DNA of 40,283 nucleotides from an uncultured Oscillibacter sp. (GTDB lineage Bacteria > Bacillota_A > Clostridia > Oscillospirales > Oscillospiraceae), in the NCBI GenBank assembly GCA_951800675.1, contig CATOKC010000011.1:1-40283 (forward strand), written 5' to 3'. The position numbers and the translations under genes were made by a program. The notes beneath the pieces were generated by a model that saw only the letters and a program-made list of their open reading frames with translations, had not been told where the DNA came from and ran no database searches. Within the stretch, counting starts at the first letter, position 1. Each line of letters begins with the position of its first letter. This document shows, in pieces, positions 6,685 through 15,375 of this stretch.

Positions 6685-9028
6685 ACGGCAGATTGAGGCC
6701 GCAATCGCCAGGGCCAGACGGACGGACGAAAAGGAGCAGTCCGCCCAAGACAGCATTCCATATCAGCGGATGTTCCCCGACGGCATTTGCCGCGTCACGG
6801 ACGCCCACTACACTAAGACCATTCAATTTCAGGATATCAACTACCAGCTCAGCCAGAACGAGGACAAGACCGCCATTTTTGAGGGCTGGTGCGATTTCCT
6901 GAACTACTTCGACAGCTCCGTCCGTTTTCAGCTTTCTTTCCTGAACCTCTCCGCCGCCCAGGACAGCCGGAGTATTGCGATCCCGCGCAAGGGGGACGGC
7001 TTCGACGATGTGCGGGGGGAGTATTCCGCCATGCTGGAAAATCAGCTTGCCAAGGGCAACAACGGCCTGACCAAGACAAAATACCTCACCTTCGGCGTGG
7101 AGGCCAACAGTCTGCGGGAGGCCAAGCCCCGGCTGGAGCGGGTGGAAATCGACATTCTGAACAATTTCAAGCGCCTGGGCGTTTCCGCCGCTCCCATGGA
7201 TGGAAAGGAGCGGCTTCGGCTGGTGTACTCCATCTTCCATATGGACACCGCCCAGCCCTTCCGCTTCGACTGGAAGTGGTTAGCGCCCTCCGGCCTCTCC
7301 ACCAAGGACTTCATCGCGCCCAGCTCCTTCGAGTTCAGCACCGGGCGGGCCTTCCGCATGGGGCGGCGCTTCGGCGCGGTCAGCTTTGTGCAGATCATGG
7401 CCCCGGAGCTGAACGACCGGATGCTGGCGGATTTCCTCGATATGGAATCCAGTCTCGTGGTGAATCTCCACATCCAGTCTGTGGACCAAACCAGCGCCAT
7501 CAAGACGGTAAAGCGGAAGATCACGGAGCTGGACCGTTCCAAGATCGAGGAACAGAAAAAGGCGGTCCGAGCGGGCTACGACATGGATATTCTGCCCAGC
7601 GACCTCACCACTTACGGCAACGAGGCCAAGAAGCTCCTGCAAGACCTCCAGAGCCGGAATGAGCGGATGTTTTTGGTGACGTTCCTGATCGTAAACACGG
7701 CGGACAGCCAGCGGCAGCTGGACAACAACATCTTTCAGGCGTCCAGCATTGCCCAGAAGCACAACTGCCAGCTCGTCCGGCTGGATTTCCAGCAGGAGGA
7801 AGGGCTGATGTCCTCTCTCCCTCTGGGCCGGAATCTGATCGAGATTCAGCGGAGCCTTACCACGTCCAGCACCGCCATTTTTATCCCGTTCACGACGGAA
7901 GAGCTGTTTCAGGCTGACGGCGAACCGCTGTATTACGGCCTGAACGCCCTTTCCAACAACATTATCATGGTGGACAGAAAGGCTCTTAAAAATCCCAATG
8001 GGTTAATTCTCGGAACCCCCGGCAGCGGCAAATCCTTCTCCGCCAAGCGGGAGATTTCCAACGTGTTTCTCGCCACGGACGACGACATTCTGATTGCGGA
8101 CCCGGAGGCAGAGTATTACCCCCTGGTTCAGCGGCTGGGCGGGCAGGTTATCAAAATCTCCCCTACCAGCAAACAGCATGTCAATCCCATGGACTTGAAC
8201 CTGGACTACTCCGATGATGAAAACCCGCTGTCGCTGAAAGTGGATTTTCTGTTGTCCTTCTGCGATATCGTGGTCGGCAGCAAGGACGGCCTCCAGCCTG
8301 TGGAGAAAACCTTGATTGACCGCTGCGTGCGGCTGGTGTACCGGGACTACCTGGAAAATCCCCGGCCCGAGAATATGCCCACCCTAGGGGACCTCTACGA
8401 CACGCTCCGGGCGCAGGATGAGAAAGAGGCGCAGTTTATCGCCACCGCTCTGGAAATCTATGTCACCGGCTCTTTGAACGTGTTCAACCACCGGACCAAC
8501 GTGGATATCAATAACCGGGTCGTCTGCTACGACATTAAGGAGCTGGGCAAGCAGTTAAAGCAGCTCGGGATGCTGGTGATTCAGGATCAGGTATGGAACC
8601 GCGTGACCGTCAATCGGGCGGCTGGCAGGACCACCCGCTACTACGTCGATGAGTTCCATCTGCTCTTGAAGGGCGAACTGGCCTCCTGGAGCGTGGAAAT
8701 CTGGAAACGGTTCAGAAAATGGGGCGGGATTCCCACGGGCATCACGCAAAACAGCAAGGACCTGCTGGCAAGCCCGGAGATCGCCAACATCCTGGAGAAC
8801 AGCGATTTTATCTATATGCTGAACCAGGCGGCGGGAGACCGGCAGATTCTCGCCAAGCAGCTCAACATTTCCCCGCATCAGCTTTCCTACGTCACCCACT
8901 CCGGCGAGGGCGAGGGCCTGCTGTTCTATGGGAATGTTATTCTGCCTTTCATTGACCGCTTTCCAAAGGATACGGAGCTGTACCGGCTGCTTACGACCAA
9001 GCCCCAGGAAGTCGCGCCGGAGGGATAA
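6572..9028 (+). CDS. VirB4-like conjugal transfer ATPase (CD1110 type)
   Basis: Hexameric ATPase that energises the type IV channel. About 818 residues from the proposed TTG start: Walker A GTPGSGKS near residue 481, Walker B-like RYYVDEFHLLL near 690, and the GIPTGITQNSKDLLAS segment with Gln sensor afterwards. The N-terminal half (SIPYQRMFPDGICRV...YTKTIQFQDINYQLSQ) is the usual CagE/TrbE/VirB domain. TTG at 6572 has AGGAGG at 6557-6562 with nine bases between, better placed than GTG 6584 and much better than upstream ATGs, which would add out-of-family sequence. The gene therefore overlaps the prgI-type gene by 113 bases. The stop TAA is followed immediately by an ATG at 9029. Confidence 0.93.
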   Translation: MFTTVKALIRRLFGRSGGEVEKPAPVKRGGQKLTKDDKRQIEAAIARARRTDEKEQSAQDSIPYQRMFPDGICRVTDAHYTKTIQFQDINYQLSQNEDKTAIFEGWCDFLNYFDSSVRFQLSFLNLSAAQDSRSIAIPRKGDGFDDVRGEYSAMLENQLAKGNNGLTKTKYLTFGVEANSLREAKPRLERVEIDILNNFKRLGVSAAPMDGKERLRLVYSIFHMDTAQPFRFDWKWLAPSGLSTKDFIAPSSFEFSTGRAFRMGRRFGAVSFVQIMAPELNDRMLADFLDMESSLVVNLHIQSVDQTSAIKTVKRKITELDRSKIEEQKKAVRAGYDMDILPSDLTTYGNEAKKLLQDLQSRNERMFLVTFLIVNTADSQRQLDNNIFQASSIAQKHNCQLVRLDFQQEEGLMSSLPLGRNLIEIQRSLTTSSTAIFIPFTTEELFQADGEPLYYGLNALSNNIIMVDRKALKNPNGLILGTPGSGKSFSAKREISNVFLATDDDILIADPEAEYYPLVQRLGGQVIKISPTSKQHVNPMDLNLDYSDDENPLSLKVDFLLSFCDIVVGSKDGLQPVEKTLIDRCVRLVYRDYLENPRPENMPTLGDLYDTLRAQDEKEAQFIATALEIYVTGSLNVFNHRTNVDINNRVVCYDIKELGKQLKQLGMLVIQDQVWNRVTVNRAAGRTTRYYVDEFHLLLKGELASWSVEIWKRFRKWGGIPTGITQNSKDLLASPEIANILENSDFIYMLNQAAGDRQILAKQLNISPHQLSYVTHSGEGEGLLFYGNVILPFIDRFPKDTELYRLLTTKPQEVAPEG

Positions 9029-9169
9029 ATGGAGAATTTCAGCAATCAGATTAGCAGTACGGCGGCTGCGGCAATCTTTGCGGGGCGGCGATATCTGGGC
9101 GCTGAAATTGACAGGACCTATTTTGAACTGGCGCAAAAGAGAATTGCAGAAACAGGAGGTCAGACATAA
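9029..9169 (+). pseudogene. C-terminal remnant of an N6/N4-type DNA methyltransferase
   Basis: A 46-codon reading frame starting at the base after the VirB4 stop. Its second half, AIFAGRRYLGAEIDRTYFEL, then AQKRI, matches the end of N6-adenine/N4-cytosine DNA methylases, where a GR(R/K)xxGxExxxxYxxxAxxRI segment closes the SAM-binding fold. The catalytic D/NPPY and the SAM FxGxG motifs are absent, so it cannot methylate. It looks like the stump of a full methylase gene lost between virB4 and the next gene, retained as a short in-frame ORF. It might alternatively be kept because it carries the ribosome binding site (AGGAGG at about 9153) for the following gene. Confidence 0.6.
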
Positions 9170-9170
9170 T

Positions 9171-9944
9171 ATGAACCCTTTGAAAGATCACGAGGCAGTC
9201 AAGGAAATGCTGCGCTTGATGGAAGAAAATGACCGGCAGGAACAGGCGGCGGAGTTTGCACGCCTGATTGACGCCGTGGACAACATGAGCCAGCAGTATG
9301 CCAAACTGACAAACGAGCTGACGGAGGTCAAGGAGCGCCTTTCGGAGGCTTCGCGGCTGCGTCACCCGCTCCACGACATGCTCTCCAAAACCGTGCGGGC
9401 GGTGGAAACCAAGGCGGACGACGCCTTTGTCCGGCTTTGCTCCGTTCGGAACCGCATCATCTCCTGCGCCGAAACTGCGGTTGCCGATTTCAAGCGCATG
9501 GGCGTTTCCGCTCTGGATCAGGCGGTTGCCACCCTGCGGGTCGGCGATTTGCTGACCGCTGTGGGGGAGAAGATTTCCGCCGCCCTGGACAGCACCGAAA
9601 CGTCCATTCAAAAGCTGGAAACCATGGGGCGGGAACTGCGGAGCGCTGGCGCGCATATGAAAAACGCCGGAAGGGCGGCGGGCGGCAAAGAGGTCCAGCC
9701 CGTGGACGGCGGTGAAGCGGGACGGATTCAGTCGGCGGTCCTGGCCCCTCTGCGGGGCGTTCATTCCGTACTTACGCAGTTCAGCCGTACCAACGGCAAG
9801 GCCCTGACCGCTGTGGAGCGGCTGGAAGACGCGGCGGACCGGAACCGTGGAAAGCGGGAAAAATCCTCTGTTCGGCACCGGCTGGAAAAGAAGCCTCCGG
9901 CTCTCCCGGCCCCGGCGAAAAAATTCCGTGAGGCGGAGCGGTGA
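9171..9944 (+). CDS. DUF6674-like coiled-coil protein with shared C-terminal tail
   Basis: 257 residues from ATG 9171, the first base after the methylase remnant's stop region. The start (MNPLKDHEAVKEMLRLMEEN) matches the DUF6674 proteins found at this place in related ICEs. Heptad-like helices dominate from about 25 to 190 (ELTEVKERL, ISAALDSTETSIQKLETM), and there is no signal peptide or membrane segment, so it is probably cytosolic. It ends KSSVRHRL plus 19 residues ending AER, the tail shared with six other proteins. Function unknown; its position between VirB4 and the cell-wall hydrolase suggests a role in channel assembly or as a passenger protein. Its stop overlaps the GTG start of the next gene. 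Confidence 0.78.
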   Translation: MNPLKDHEAVKEMLRLMEENDRQEQAAEFARLIDAVDNMSQQYAKLTNELTEVKERLSEASRLRHPLHDMLSKTVRAVETKADDAFVRLCSVRNRIISCAETAVADFKRMGVSALDQAVATLRVGDLLTAVGEKISAALDSTETSIQKLETMGRELRSAGAHMKNAGRAAGGKEVQPVDGGEAGRIQSAVLAPLRGVHSVLTQFSRTNGKALTAVERLEDAADRNRGKREKSSVRHRLEKKPPALPAPAKKFREAER

Positions 9945-11614
9945 ACCGGAAAAATCCCCGCCTCCAGTTTACCGACGCGGAGCTGAATCCCCGTCTGAAG
10001 GAGCATAACCGCCGCGCAGAGAAGGCGGCGGACAAGGCGGAGGCGGCGCGAAAAAAGATTCCGAAGGACCGCAAAAAAATCAAGCGGCGCATGGTGGACC
10101 AGCTTAGCGGCAAGCCCCGTCTCCGCTTTGAGGAAGTGGACCGCCCCGCCCCGTCCTCCAGCTTATCCCGCGCGGTTCATGAAGCTCCCGGCCTTGCCCT
10201 TTCCTCCAAGGCTCACGAAAAGCTCCGGGATGCCGGACAGGACAATGTTGGTGTGGAAAGCGCCGACACACTGCTGCAGTCTGCCGAAAGCGGCGGGCAT
10301 ATCCTCGAAAGCGCCTGTCATTCCCATAAATTGAAGCCTTACCGGGCGGCGGCGCGGGCCGAGCAGCGGTTGGAAAAGGCAAATGTGAACCTGCTTTATC
10401 AAAAGCAGATTCAGGATCATCCTCAGTCCGCCAGCAATCCGTTTTCCCGCTGGCGGCAGAAGCGGGCCATTCAGAAGCGGTACGCCGCCTCGGTCCGCTC
10501 TGGGGAGAGCGCCGCTGCTACCGTGGAAAACGCCGCCAGGGCCGCGAGGAACGCCGCCCAGCGGTCCCGAAAAACCGCCGCTTTTTTCCGCAGGCATGGG
10601 AAGGGCTTTCTGACAGCAGCCGCGCTCTTCCTGACCGTGGCGTTTCTGATTTCCTGCGTATCCTCCTGCATGGTCCTGGTTCAGGGCGGGCTGTCCGTCC
10701 TGACCAGCACCACCTACCCCGCCAGCGACACGGATATGCTGGGAGCCGAAGCCGCATACGCCGGAATGGAGGCCGGTTTGCAATTTGAGCTGGACAACTA
10801 CGAAACCCTTCATGGCGGCTATGACGAGTATGTCTATGTCCTGGACAGCATCGGGCACGACCCTTATGTGCTGACCTCCATCCTCTCCGCCCTTCATCCG
10901 GGCGGCTGGACGCTGGAAATGGTGGAGGACACGCTGGAAATGATTTTCCGCCAGCAATACTCGCTGACGGAATCCATGGAAACGGAAACACGCTATGACA
11001 GTGACCGGAATCCTTATGATTACACGATCTGCACCGTGACACTGAAAAATTTTGACCTTTCCCGCCTGACCCCCTATCTTCTGACGGAGGATCAGTTGGC
11101 GCTTTACGCCAACTACATGAAGAACCTGGGCAACCGTCCGGACCTGTTCCCCCAAAGCGCGTATCCCAACGCCTCCAAGAAAGAGGACTACCTTGACTAT
11201 GACGTACCCTCGGAGGCCCTGGAGGATGAGACGTTCGCGTCAATGCTGGCAGAAGCCGAGAAATATCTTGGCTATCCCTATGTCTGGGGCGGCAGCTCAC
11301 CGGCAACCTCCTTTGACTGCTCCGGCTATGTAAGCTGGGTTATCAATCATTCCGGCTGGAACGTGGGGCGGCTGGGGGCGAAAGCCCTCTGCAACCTCTG
11401 CACGCCCGTTTCTTCCGCCAACGCCCGCCCCGGCGATCTGGTCTTCTTCATCAACACCTACGACGCCCCGGACCCGGACGCGCCGACCCACTGTGGGATT
11501 TATGTGGGAAATTCCATGATGATTCACTGTGGAAATCCAATTTCCTATGCCAATTTGAACAGCAATTATTGGCAAAATCACTTTTACACATTCGCCAGAC
11601 TTCCAAATCCATAA
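9941..11614 (+). CDS. NlpC/P60 (C40) cell-wall hydrolase of the transfer system (CD1108 type)
   Basis: Membrane-anchored peptidoglycan hydrolase that opens the wall for the conjugation channel, VirB1-like in role. Residues 1-215 are cytosolic, basic and helical; one membrane segment lies at about 219-248 (GFLTAAALFLTVAFLISCVSS); a middle extracellular domain (about 270-400) resembles the region preceding the peptidase in CD1108-type proteins, and I do not see a clear lysozyme catalytic motif; the C-terminal C40 domain has catalytic Cys460 (FDCSGY) and His517 (THCGIYVG) preceded by the expected YPYVWGG. The C-terminal region also contains MMIHCGNP typical of the fold. Start GTG 9941 overlaps the preceding stop (GTGA). 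Confidence 0.9.
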   Translation: MNRKNPRLQFTDAELNPRLKEHNRRAEKAADKAEAARKKIPKDRKKIKRRMVDQLSGKPRLRFEEVDRPAPSSSLSRAVHEAPGLALSSKAHEKLRDAGQDNVGVESADTLLQSAESGGHILESACHSHKLKPYRAAARAEQRLEKANVNLLYQKQIQDHPQSASNPFSRWRQKRAIQKRYAASVRSGESAAATVENAARAARNAAQRSRKTAAFFRRHGKGFLTAAALFLTVAFLISCVSSCMVLVQGGLSVLTSTTYPASDTDMLGAEAAYAGMEAGLQFELDNYETLHGGYDEYVYVLDSIGHDPYVLTSILSALHPGGWTLEMVEDTLEMIFRQQYSLTESMETETRYDSDRNPYDYTICTVTLKNFDLSRLTPYLLTEDQLALYANYMKNLGNRPDLFPQSAYPNASKKEDYLDYDVPSEALEDETFASMLAEAEKYLGYPYVWGGSSPATSFDCSGYVSWVINHSGWNVGRLGAKALCNLCTPVSSANARPGDLVFFINTYDAPDPDAPTHCGIYVGNSMMIHCGNPISYANLNSNYWQNHFYTFARLPNP

Positions 11615-11633
11615 TTGAAAGGAGTTATGCAAC

Positions 11634-11888
11634 ATGAATCCGAAGATCAAGAAAATCAACCGGGAATACAAGAAAAACGAGGAAAAGATCATGGAGCTGC
11701 AAGCACGGCAGGCCGAACTGGAGAAGCAGCGGACGGAGCTGGAAAACCTGGATATCATCGGGCTGGTTCGCGGCGTGGGCCTGTCCCCGGACCAGCTTGC
11801 CGCCCTGATCCGTTCCGCCAGCGGCGTCAGCGCCGCCAATGCCAGCCAGTCCCCGGAGCCGGAGGAATCTGCCCATGAGGAAATGTAA
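11634..11888 (+). CDS. DUF4315 family protein
   Basis: 84 residues, ATG 11634 after AAAGGAG (11619-11625). The first ~45 residues form a charged coiled coil (KINREYKKNEEKIMELQARQ) followed by the conserved IGLVRGVGLSPDQLAALI. DUF4315 proteins are small, of unknown function, and almost always sit between the C40 hydrolase and DUF4366 genes in this ICE type, as here. Its 3' end overlaps the next gene by 14 bases. Confidence 0.87.
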   Translation: MNPKIKKINREYKKNEEKIMELQARQAELEKQRTELENLDIIGLVRGVGLSPDQLAALIRSASGVSAANASQSPEPEESAHEEM

Positions 11889-12619
11889 GAGCCTTTTCTG
11901 CCTCCTGATTCTTCTGCTGTGCTGCGCTGCCTTGCCCATGCCCGCTTCGGCAAAGGCGGAAACGGACAGCGGCAAAGCGTCCGGCGGAAAGGCGGAGGGC
12001 TACGAGAACGTCACGCAGACCTGGACGGAGAACCCTGGCGGCGCTTTGTCCAGCAAGAGTGATTTTTATACCCGCGACCTGCTCTATGACAAGGCCACCA
12101 ACAAGCAGTTCATCACGGTCCAGGGCCGGGACGGCAACGTCTTTTACATCGTGATCGACTACGACGCCCAGGTGGACGATGACGAGGAAAAGTACATGGT
12201 GTATTTTCTGAATCAGGTGGACGAGGCCGACCTGTCGGCGCTGGTTGAGGCGGAGGCCAAGCCGCCCGCCGTCTGTTCCTGCGTGAAAAAGTGCGAGGCT
12301 GGGTCGGTTAATACCTCCTGCGAGATCTGTTCGGTCAATTTGAGTGAGTGCGTGGGAAAGGAGCCGGAGCCCGAACCCGTGCCGGAGCCGGAAACGCCGG
12401 AACCCGAAGGGCCGGAGAAAAAGAACGTGGCTGGCCCGGTCGTGGTTTTTGCTGGTGATGGTTCTGGCTGGCGGCGGCGCGGCCTGTTATCTGAAATTCT
12501 TCAAGAAAAAGCCGGACGTATCCGGCAGCGCCGATCTGGATGATTACGATTACGGCGGCGAGGACGATCAGGATGCGGAATCCTGGGAGGACGGCGATCC
12601 GGAGGATGGCGGCGAATGA
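11875..12619 (+). pseudogene. DUF4366 (CD1107 type) membrane protein, frameshifted at a T5 run
   Basis: Begins with a signal peptide (LFCLLILLLCCAALPMPASA) and an extracellular domain (about 45-150) containing FYTRDLLYDKATNKQFITVQ and a Cys-rich patch (CSCVKKCEAG...CEICSVNLSEC), then a Pro/Glu-rich stalk. The original frame then gives an unrelated end with a stop at 12541-12543. One T fewer in the run 12446-12450 restores the expected membrane anchor (VLLVMVLAGGGAACYLKFFK) and the acidic tail SADLDDYDYGGEDD running to 12619. So the gene carries a +1 base change relative to the family. It may be a true mutation, a phase-variable tract or a sequencing error. CD1107-type proteins are conserved surface components of these ICEs. 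Confidence 0.8.
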
Positions 12620-12783
12620 AATATTTCACGGACAATCCGCTGGAACGGATGATGATGCAGGTTCCCCGCTCCCGGAGCGTCGGGCGTTCCGATCTGCCGG
12701 AAAATCATCCCTGTCACGGATGCAAGCGCTATGACGAGCGCTGTGTCCTGCCCTGCTATCGGGGCGTGACGAAGAAACCCTGA
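12616..12783 (+). CDS. Small Cys-rich protein, unrecognised
   Basis: 55 residues; its ATG overlaps the restored DUF4366 stop as ATGA, supporting both this start and the frame in which DUF4366 originally ended. The second half has four Cys and one His in the pattern HPCHGCKRYDERCVLPC, which could bind one zinc. The N-terminus has FTDNPLERMMMQVPR. Small proteins like this occur at the same place in related ICEs, but I cannot name a family or function. Confidence 0.6.
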   Translation: MKYFTDNPLERMMMQVPRSRSVGRSDLPENHPCHGCKRYDERCVLPCYRGVTKKP

Positions 12784-12797
12784 ATACAAAAGCATCG

Positions 12798-12819
12798 GAG
12801 CGGCCCGCAAGGGCCGCTC
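12798..12819 (+). terminator. GC-rich hairpin between the Cys-rich gene and topB, possible weak terminator
   Basis: A perfect 9-bp stem (GAGCGGCCC / GGGCCGCTC) with a GCAA tetraloop, 14 bases after the stop at 12783. It is followed by ACTATTTTA, not a clean T run, so termination may be partial; the loop is of the stable GNRA kind. It may reduce or tune read-through into the topoisomerase gene or protect the upstream mRNA end. Confidence 0.5.
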
Positions 12820-12847
12820 ACTATTTTAAAAGAGGAAGTGTAGTTTT

Positions 12848-14896
12848 ATGTATCGTCTTGTGATTGCGGAAAAGCCGTCTGTAGCCCAGAGTATCGCCAA
12901 GGTGCTGGGGGCCATGGCCCGGAAGGAGGGCTACATGGAGGGTTCGGGCTGGCTGGTAAGCTGGTGCGTCGGGCATCTGGCGGGGCTGGCGGAACCCGGC
13001 GTTTACAATCCCGCCTACGACAAGTGGCGGAAGGAGGACCTGCCCATCGTGCCGGAAAACTGGCACTTCACGATTGGAAAGGACAAGCGGAAACAGTTTG
13101 ATGCGCTGCGGACCCTGATGCGCCGGGAGGACGTTTGCGAGGTGGTGAACGCCTGTGACGCGGGCCGTGAGGGGGAACTGATCTTCCGCACGGTTTACCA
13201 TCTGGCGGGCTGTGACAAGCCTGTGAAGCGGCTGTGGATTTCCAGCATGGAGGACAGCGCCGTTCGGGAAGGTTTTGAAAACCTCCGCCCCGGCAGCGAA
13301 TACGACGGCCTGCATCAAGCCGCCCTGTGCCGCTTGAAAGCGGACTGGGTGGTAGGTATCAACGCCACCCGCCTGTTTTCCGTCCTGTATGGACGGACGC
13401 TGAATGTCGGGCGGGTCATGTCTCCCACGCTGGCCATGATCGTCCAGCGGGAAGCGGAGATCGCCGCTTTTGAACCGCAGCCTTTTTACACGGTGGAGCT
13501 TTCCTGCGGCGGCATGGTCCTTTCCGGGGAGCGGTTTCTTGGAAAGCAGTATACGCTGGCCGTCGCTGATTTCTGTGCGGATAAGTCGGTCACAATCCAG
13601 ACGGTGGAGCGCCGGGAGAAGTCCGAAAAGGCTCCGGCCCTCTACGACCTGACCACCCTCCAGCGGGAGGCCAACCGGGTCCTGGGCTACACCGCCCAGC
13701 AGACCCTGGACTACCTCCAGAACCTCTATGAAAAGAAGCTGTGTACCTATCCCCGGACGGACAGCCGGTATCTGACGGATGATATGGAGAAGGTTGTTCC
13801 CGATTTGGTGCGCATTGCCTCCACGATCTGCGGCGTTAAGGCAGCGGGGACCGTATCAGCGGCCCAGGTATGCAGCAGTAAAAAAGTTTCCGACCACTAT
13901 GCCATCGTACCCGCGTTGAGCGCCGCCGGTGCCAGTCTGGACGCGCTGCCCAAGGGAGAACATGAAATTCTGTGTCTGGTGTCGCTGTCGCTGCTCCGGG
14001 CGGTCTGTCCCCCCTGCCGGTATGCCGAAACCACCGTGACGGCGGAGTGCGGCGGGCATCCCTTTACCGCCAAGGGAAAAATGGTGCTGGATATGGGCTG
14101 GCGGTCTTGCGCCGATCGTCCCCAAAATGCCGCCCTGCCGGACGGCCTGACGGAGGGTCAGACGCTTGCCGTGGATGATATTCAGATAAAAACCGGCACA
14201 ACGACGCCGCCCAAACACTACACGGAGGATTCCATTCTTGCCAGTATGGAGAGCGCCGGGGCGCGGGATATGCCCGAGGATATGGAACGGCGGGGCATCG
14301 GCACTCCGGCTACCCGCGCCGGGATTTTGGAGAAGCTGATTGCCTCCGGCCTTGTTGAGCGGAAGAAAGCGAAAAAGATTACCAGCCTTATCTCCACTCA
14401 GGCCGGAGCTTCCCTCGTCACCGTTCTGCCGGAGGTCCTGCAATCCCCCCTGCTCACCGCTGATTGGGAGCGGCGGCTGGGCGAAGTGGAGCGGGGGGAG
14501 CTGTCCCCGGAGGACTTCATGGCTGGCATTGCCGATCTGGTTCGGAATCTGGTGGACACGTATCAGCCTGTTCCCGGCGCGGAGGTCCTCTTTCCCACGG
14601 ACAAGGAGGCCGTCGGCCTCTGCCCCCGCTGCGGCGGCGCTGTCACGGAGAATGGGAAGGGCTTCTTCTGTGAAAATCGGGATTGCGGCTTTGCGCTGTG
14701 GAAGAACAGCCGGTTTTTCGCCGCCAAGAAAAAGAAGCTCACAAGGGAAATCGCCGCCGCCCTGCTGAATGGCGGGCGGGTGAAGCTCACCGGCTGCGCC
14801 TCAGAAAAAACCGGCAAAACCTATGACGCTGTTGTGACCCTGGAGGATGACGGTGTGAAGACAGCTTACCGGCTGGAGTTCGGAAGGAGGGTCTGA
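12848..14896 (+). CDS. topB: DNA topoisomerase III (type IA)
   Basis: Relaxes and decatenates DNA through a 5'-phosphotyrosine link. 682 residues: Toprim at the N-terminus (LVIAEKPSVAQSIAKVLGAM; acidic triad in NACDAGREGELIFR near 103), catalytic Tyr301 in LCTYPRTDSRYL, the GIGTPATRAGILEKL motif near 480, and a C-terminal zinc ribbon (CPRCGG...CENRDCG, about 592-615). This length and layout match plasmid/ICE topB genes. In these elements it is thought to assist processing of transferred DNA. AGAGGAAGTG precedes ATG 12848. Confidence 0.95.
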   Translation: MYRLVIAEKPSVAQSIAKVLGAMARKEGYMEGSGWLVSWCVGHLAGLAEPGVYNPAYDKWRKEDLPIVPENWHFTIGKDKRKQFDALRTLMRREDVCEVVNACDAGREGELIFRTVYHLAGCDKPVKRLWISSMEDSAVREGFENLRPGSEYDGLHQAALCRLKADWVVGINATRLFSVLYGRTLNVGRVMSPTLAMIVQREAEIAAFEPQPFYTVELSCGGMVLSGERFLGKQYTLAVADFCADKSVTIQTVERREKSEKAPALYDLTTLQREANRVLGYTAQQTLDYLQNLYEKKLCTYPRTDSRYLTDDMEKVVPDLVRIASTICGVKAAGTVSAAQVCSSKKVSDHYAIVPALSAAGASLDALPKGEHEILCLVSLSLLRAVCPPCRYAETTVTAECGGHPFTAKGKMVLDMGWRSCADRPQNAALPDGLTEGQTLAVDDIQIKTGTTTPPKHYTEDSILASMESAGARDMPEDMERRGIGTPATRAGILEKLIASGLVERKKAKKITSLISTQAGASLVTVLPEVLQSPLLTADWERRLGEVERGELSPEDFMAGIADLVRNLVDTYQPVPGAEVLFPTDKEAVGLCPRCGGAVTENGKGFFCENRDCGFALWKNSRFFAAKKKKLTREIAAALLNGGRVKLTGCASEKTGKTYDAVVTLEDDGVKTAYRLEFGRRV

Positions 14897-14898
14897 AT

Positions 14899-15000
14899 AT
14901 GAGCGGGGAACCAAGAGCCATGATCCGGTTTGACGCAAGGGGCAATCCCGTCAGGCCCTCTCGCGGTAAAAGCGGAAGGCCCAGGGGGGCGGAACATTGA
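14899..15000 (+). CDS. Very small basic protein, unrecognised
   Basis: A 33-codon frame starting two bases after the topB stop, with GGAAGGAGGG directly upstream (14881-14890), an excellent ribosome binding site for its spacing. The product is very basic (MSGEPRAMIRFDARGNPVRP, then SRGKSGRPRG). It overlaps the TTG start of the following gene by four bases (TTGA). The placement and RBS argue for real translation, possibly as a coupling leader for the next gene. No function can be assigned. Confidence 0.5.
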   Translation: MSGEPRAMIRFDARGNPVRPSRGKSGRPRGAEH

Positions 15001-15356
15001 AGAATCGGCGCATGTCCGGAGGACAGGTCCGCCGCGTGAAAAAGCTCATACGCCGCCTGTGCGCAAACTATGACGGAGGAAACTGCCTCCTGCTGGACGA
15101 CGGGGAGAGCTGCGTCTGTCCGCAGTCCATCACCAATACTCTGATCTGTCGCTATTTCAAAGCCGCCGTTCTCCCCTCCGACCGGGAACTGTGCGCCGAA
15201 CTGACCGGCGGCATTCATAACTGGAAACGGTGCGTTCTCTGCGGCAGACGGTTCATCGCCCGAAGCAACCGGGCCCTGTATTGCGGAACCTGCGGCAAAC
15301 AGGAGCGCCAGCGGCAGGGACAGGAGCGCGTGCGCCGCCACAGAGGGAGGATGTAA
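14997..15356 (+). CDS. Cys_rich_VLP domain protein
   Basis: 119 residues. The core NYDGGNCLLLDDGESCVCPQ, then SITNTLICRYFKAAVLPSD, is the signature of the Cys_rich_VLP domain found in Firmicutes ICEs. A second Cys cluster (CVLCGRRFIARSNRALYCGTCG) resembles a zinc ribbon. Start is TTG 14997 overlapping the previous short ORF; the first 10 residues are basic and fit the family. Probably a zinc protein binding nucleic acid; function unproven. The C-terminus is highly Arg-rich. Confidence 0.83.
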   Translation: MKNRRMSGGQVRRVKKLIRRLCANYDGGNCLLLDDGESCVCPQSITNTLICRYFKAAVLPSDRELCAELTGGIHNWKRCVLCGRRFIARSNRALYCGTCGKQERQRQGQERVRRHRGRM

Positions 15357-15375
15357 CGCTTTAGGCCCCTTGAAA

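Noticed and set aside
10163..11155. 330-codon - strand frame opposite the C40 hydrolase
   Set aside because: Antisense shadow with Gly/Gln/Arg-rich composition and no motif.
12361..12415. GAGCCGGAGCCCGAACC-type repeats as a DNA repeat array
   Set aside because: These are simply codons for the Pro/Glu stalk of the DUF4366 protein.
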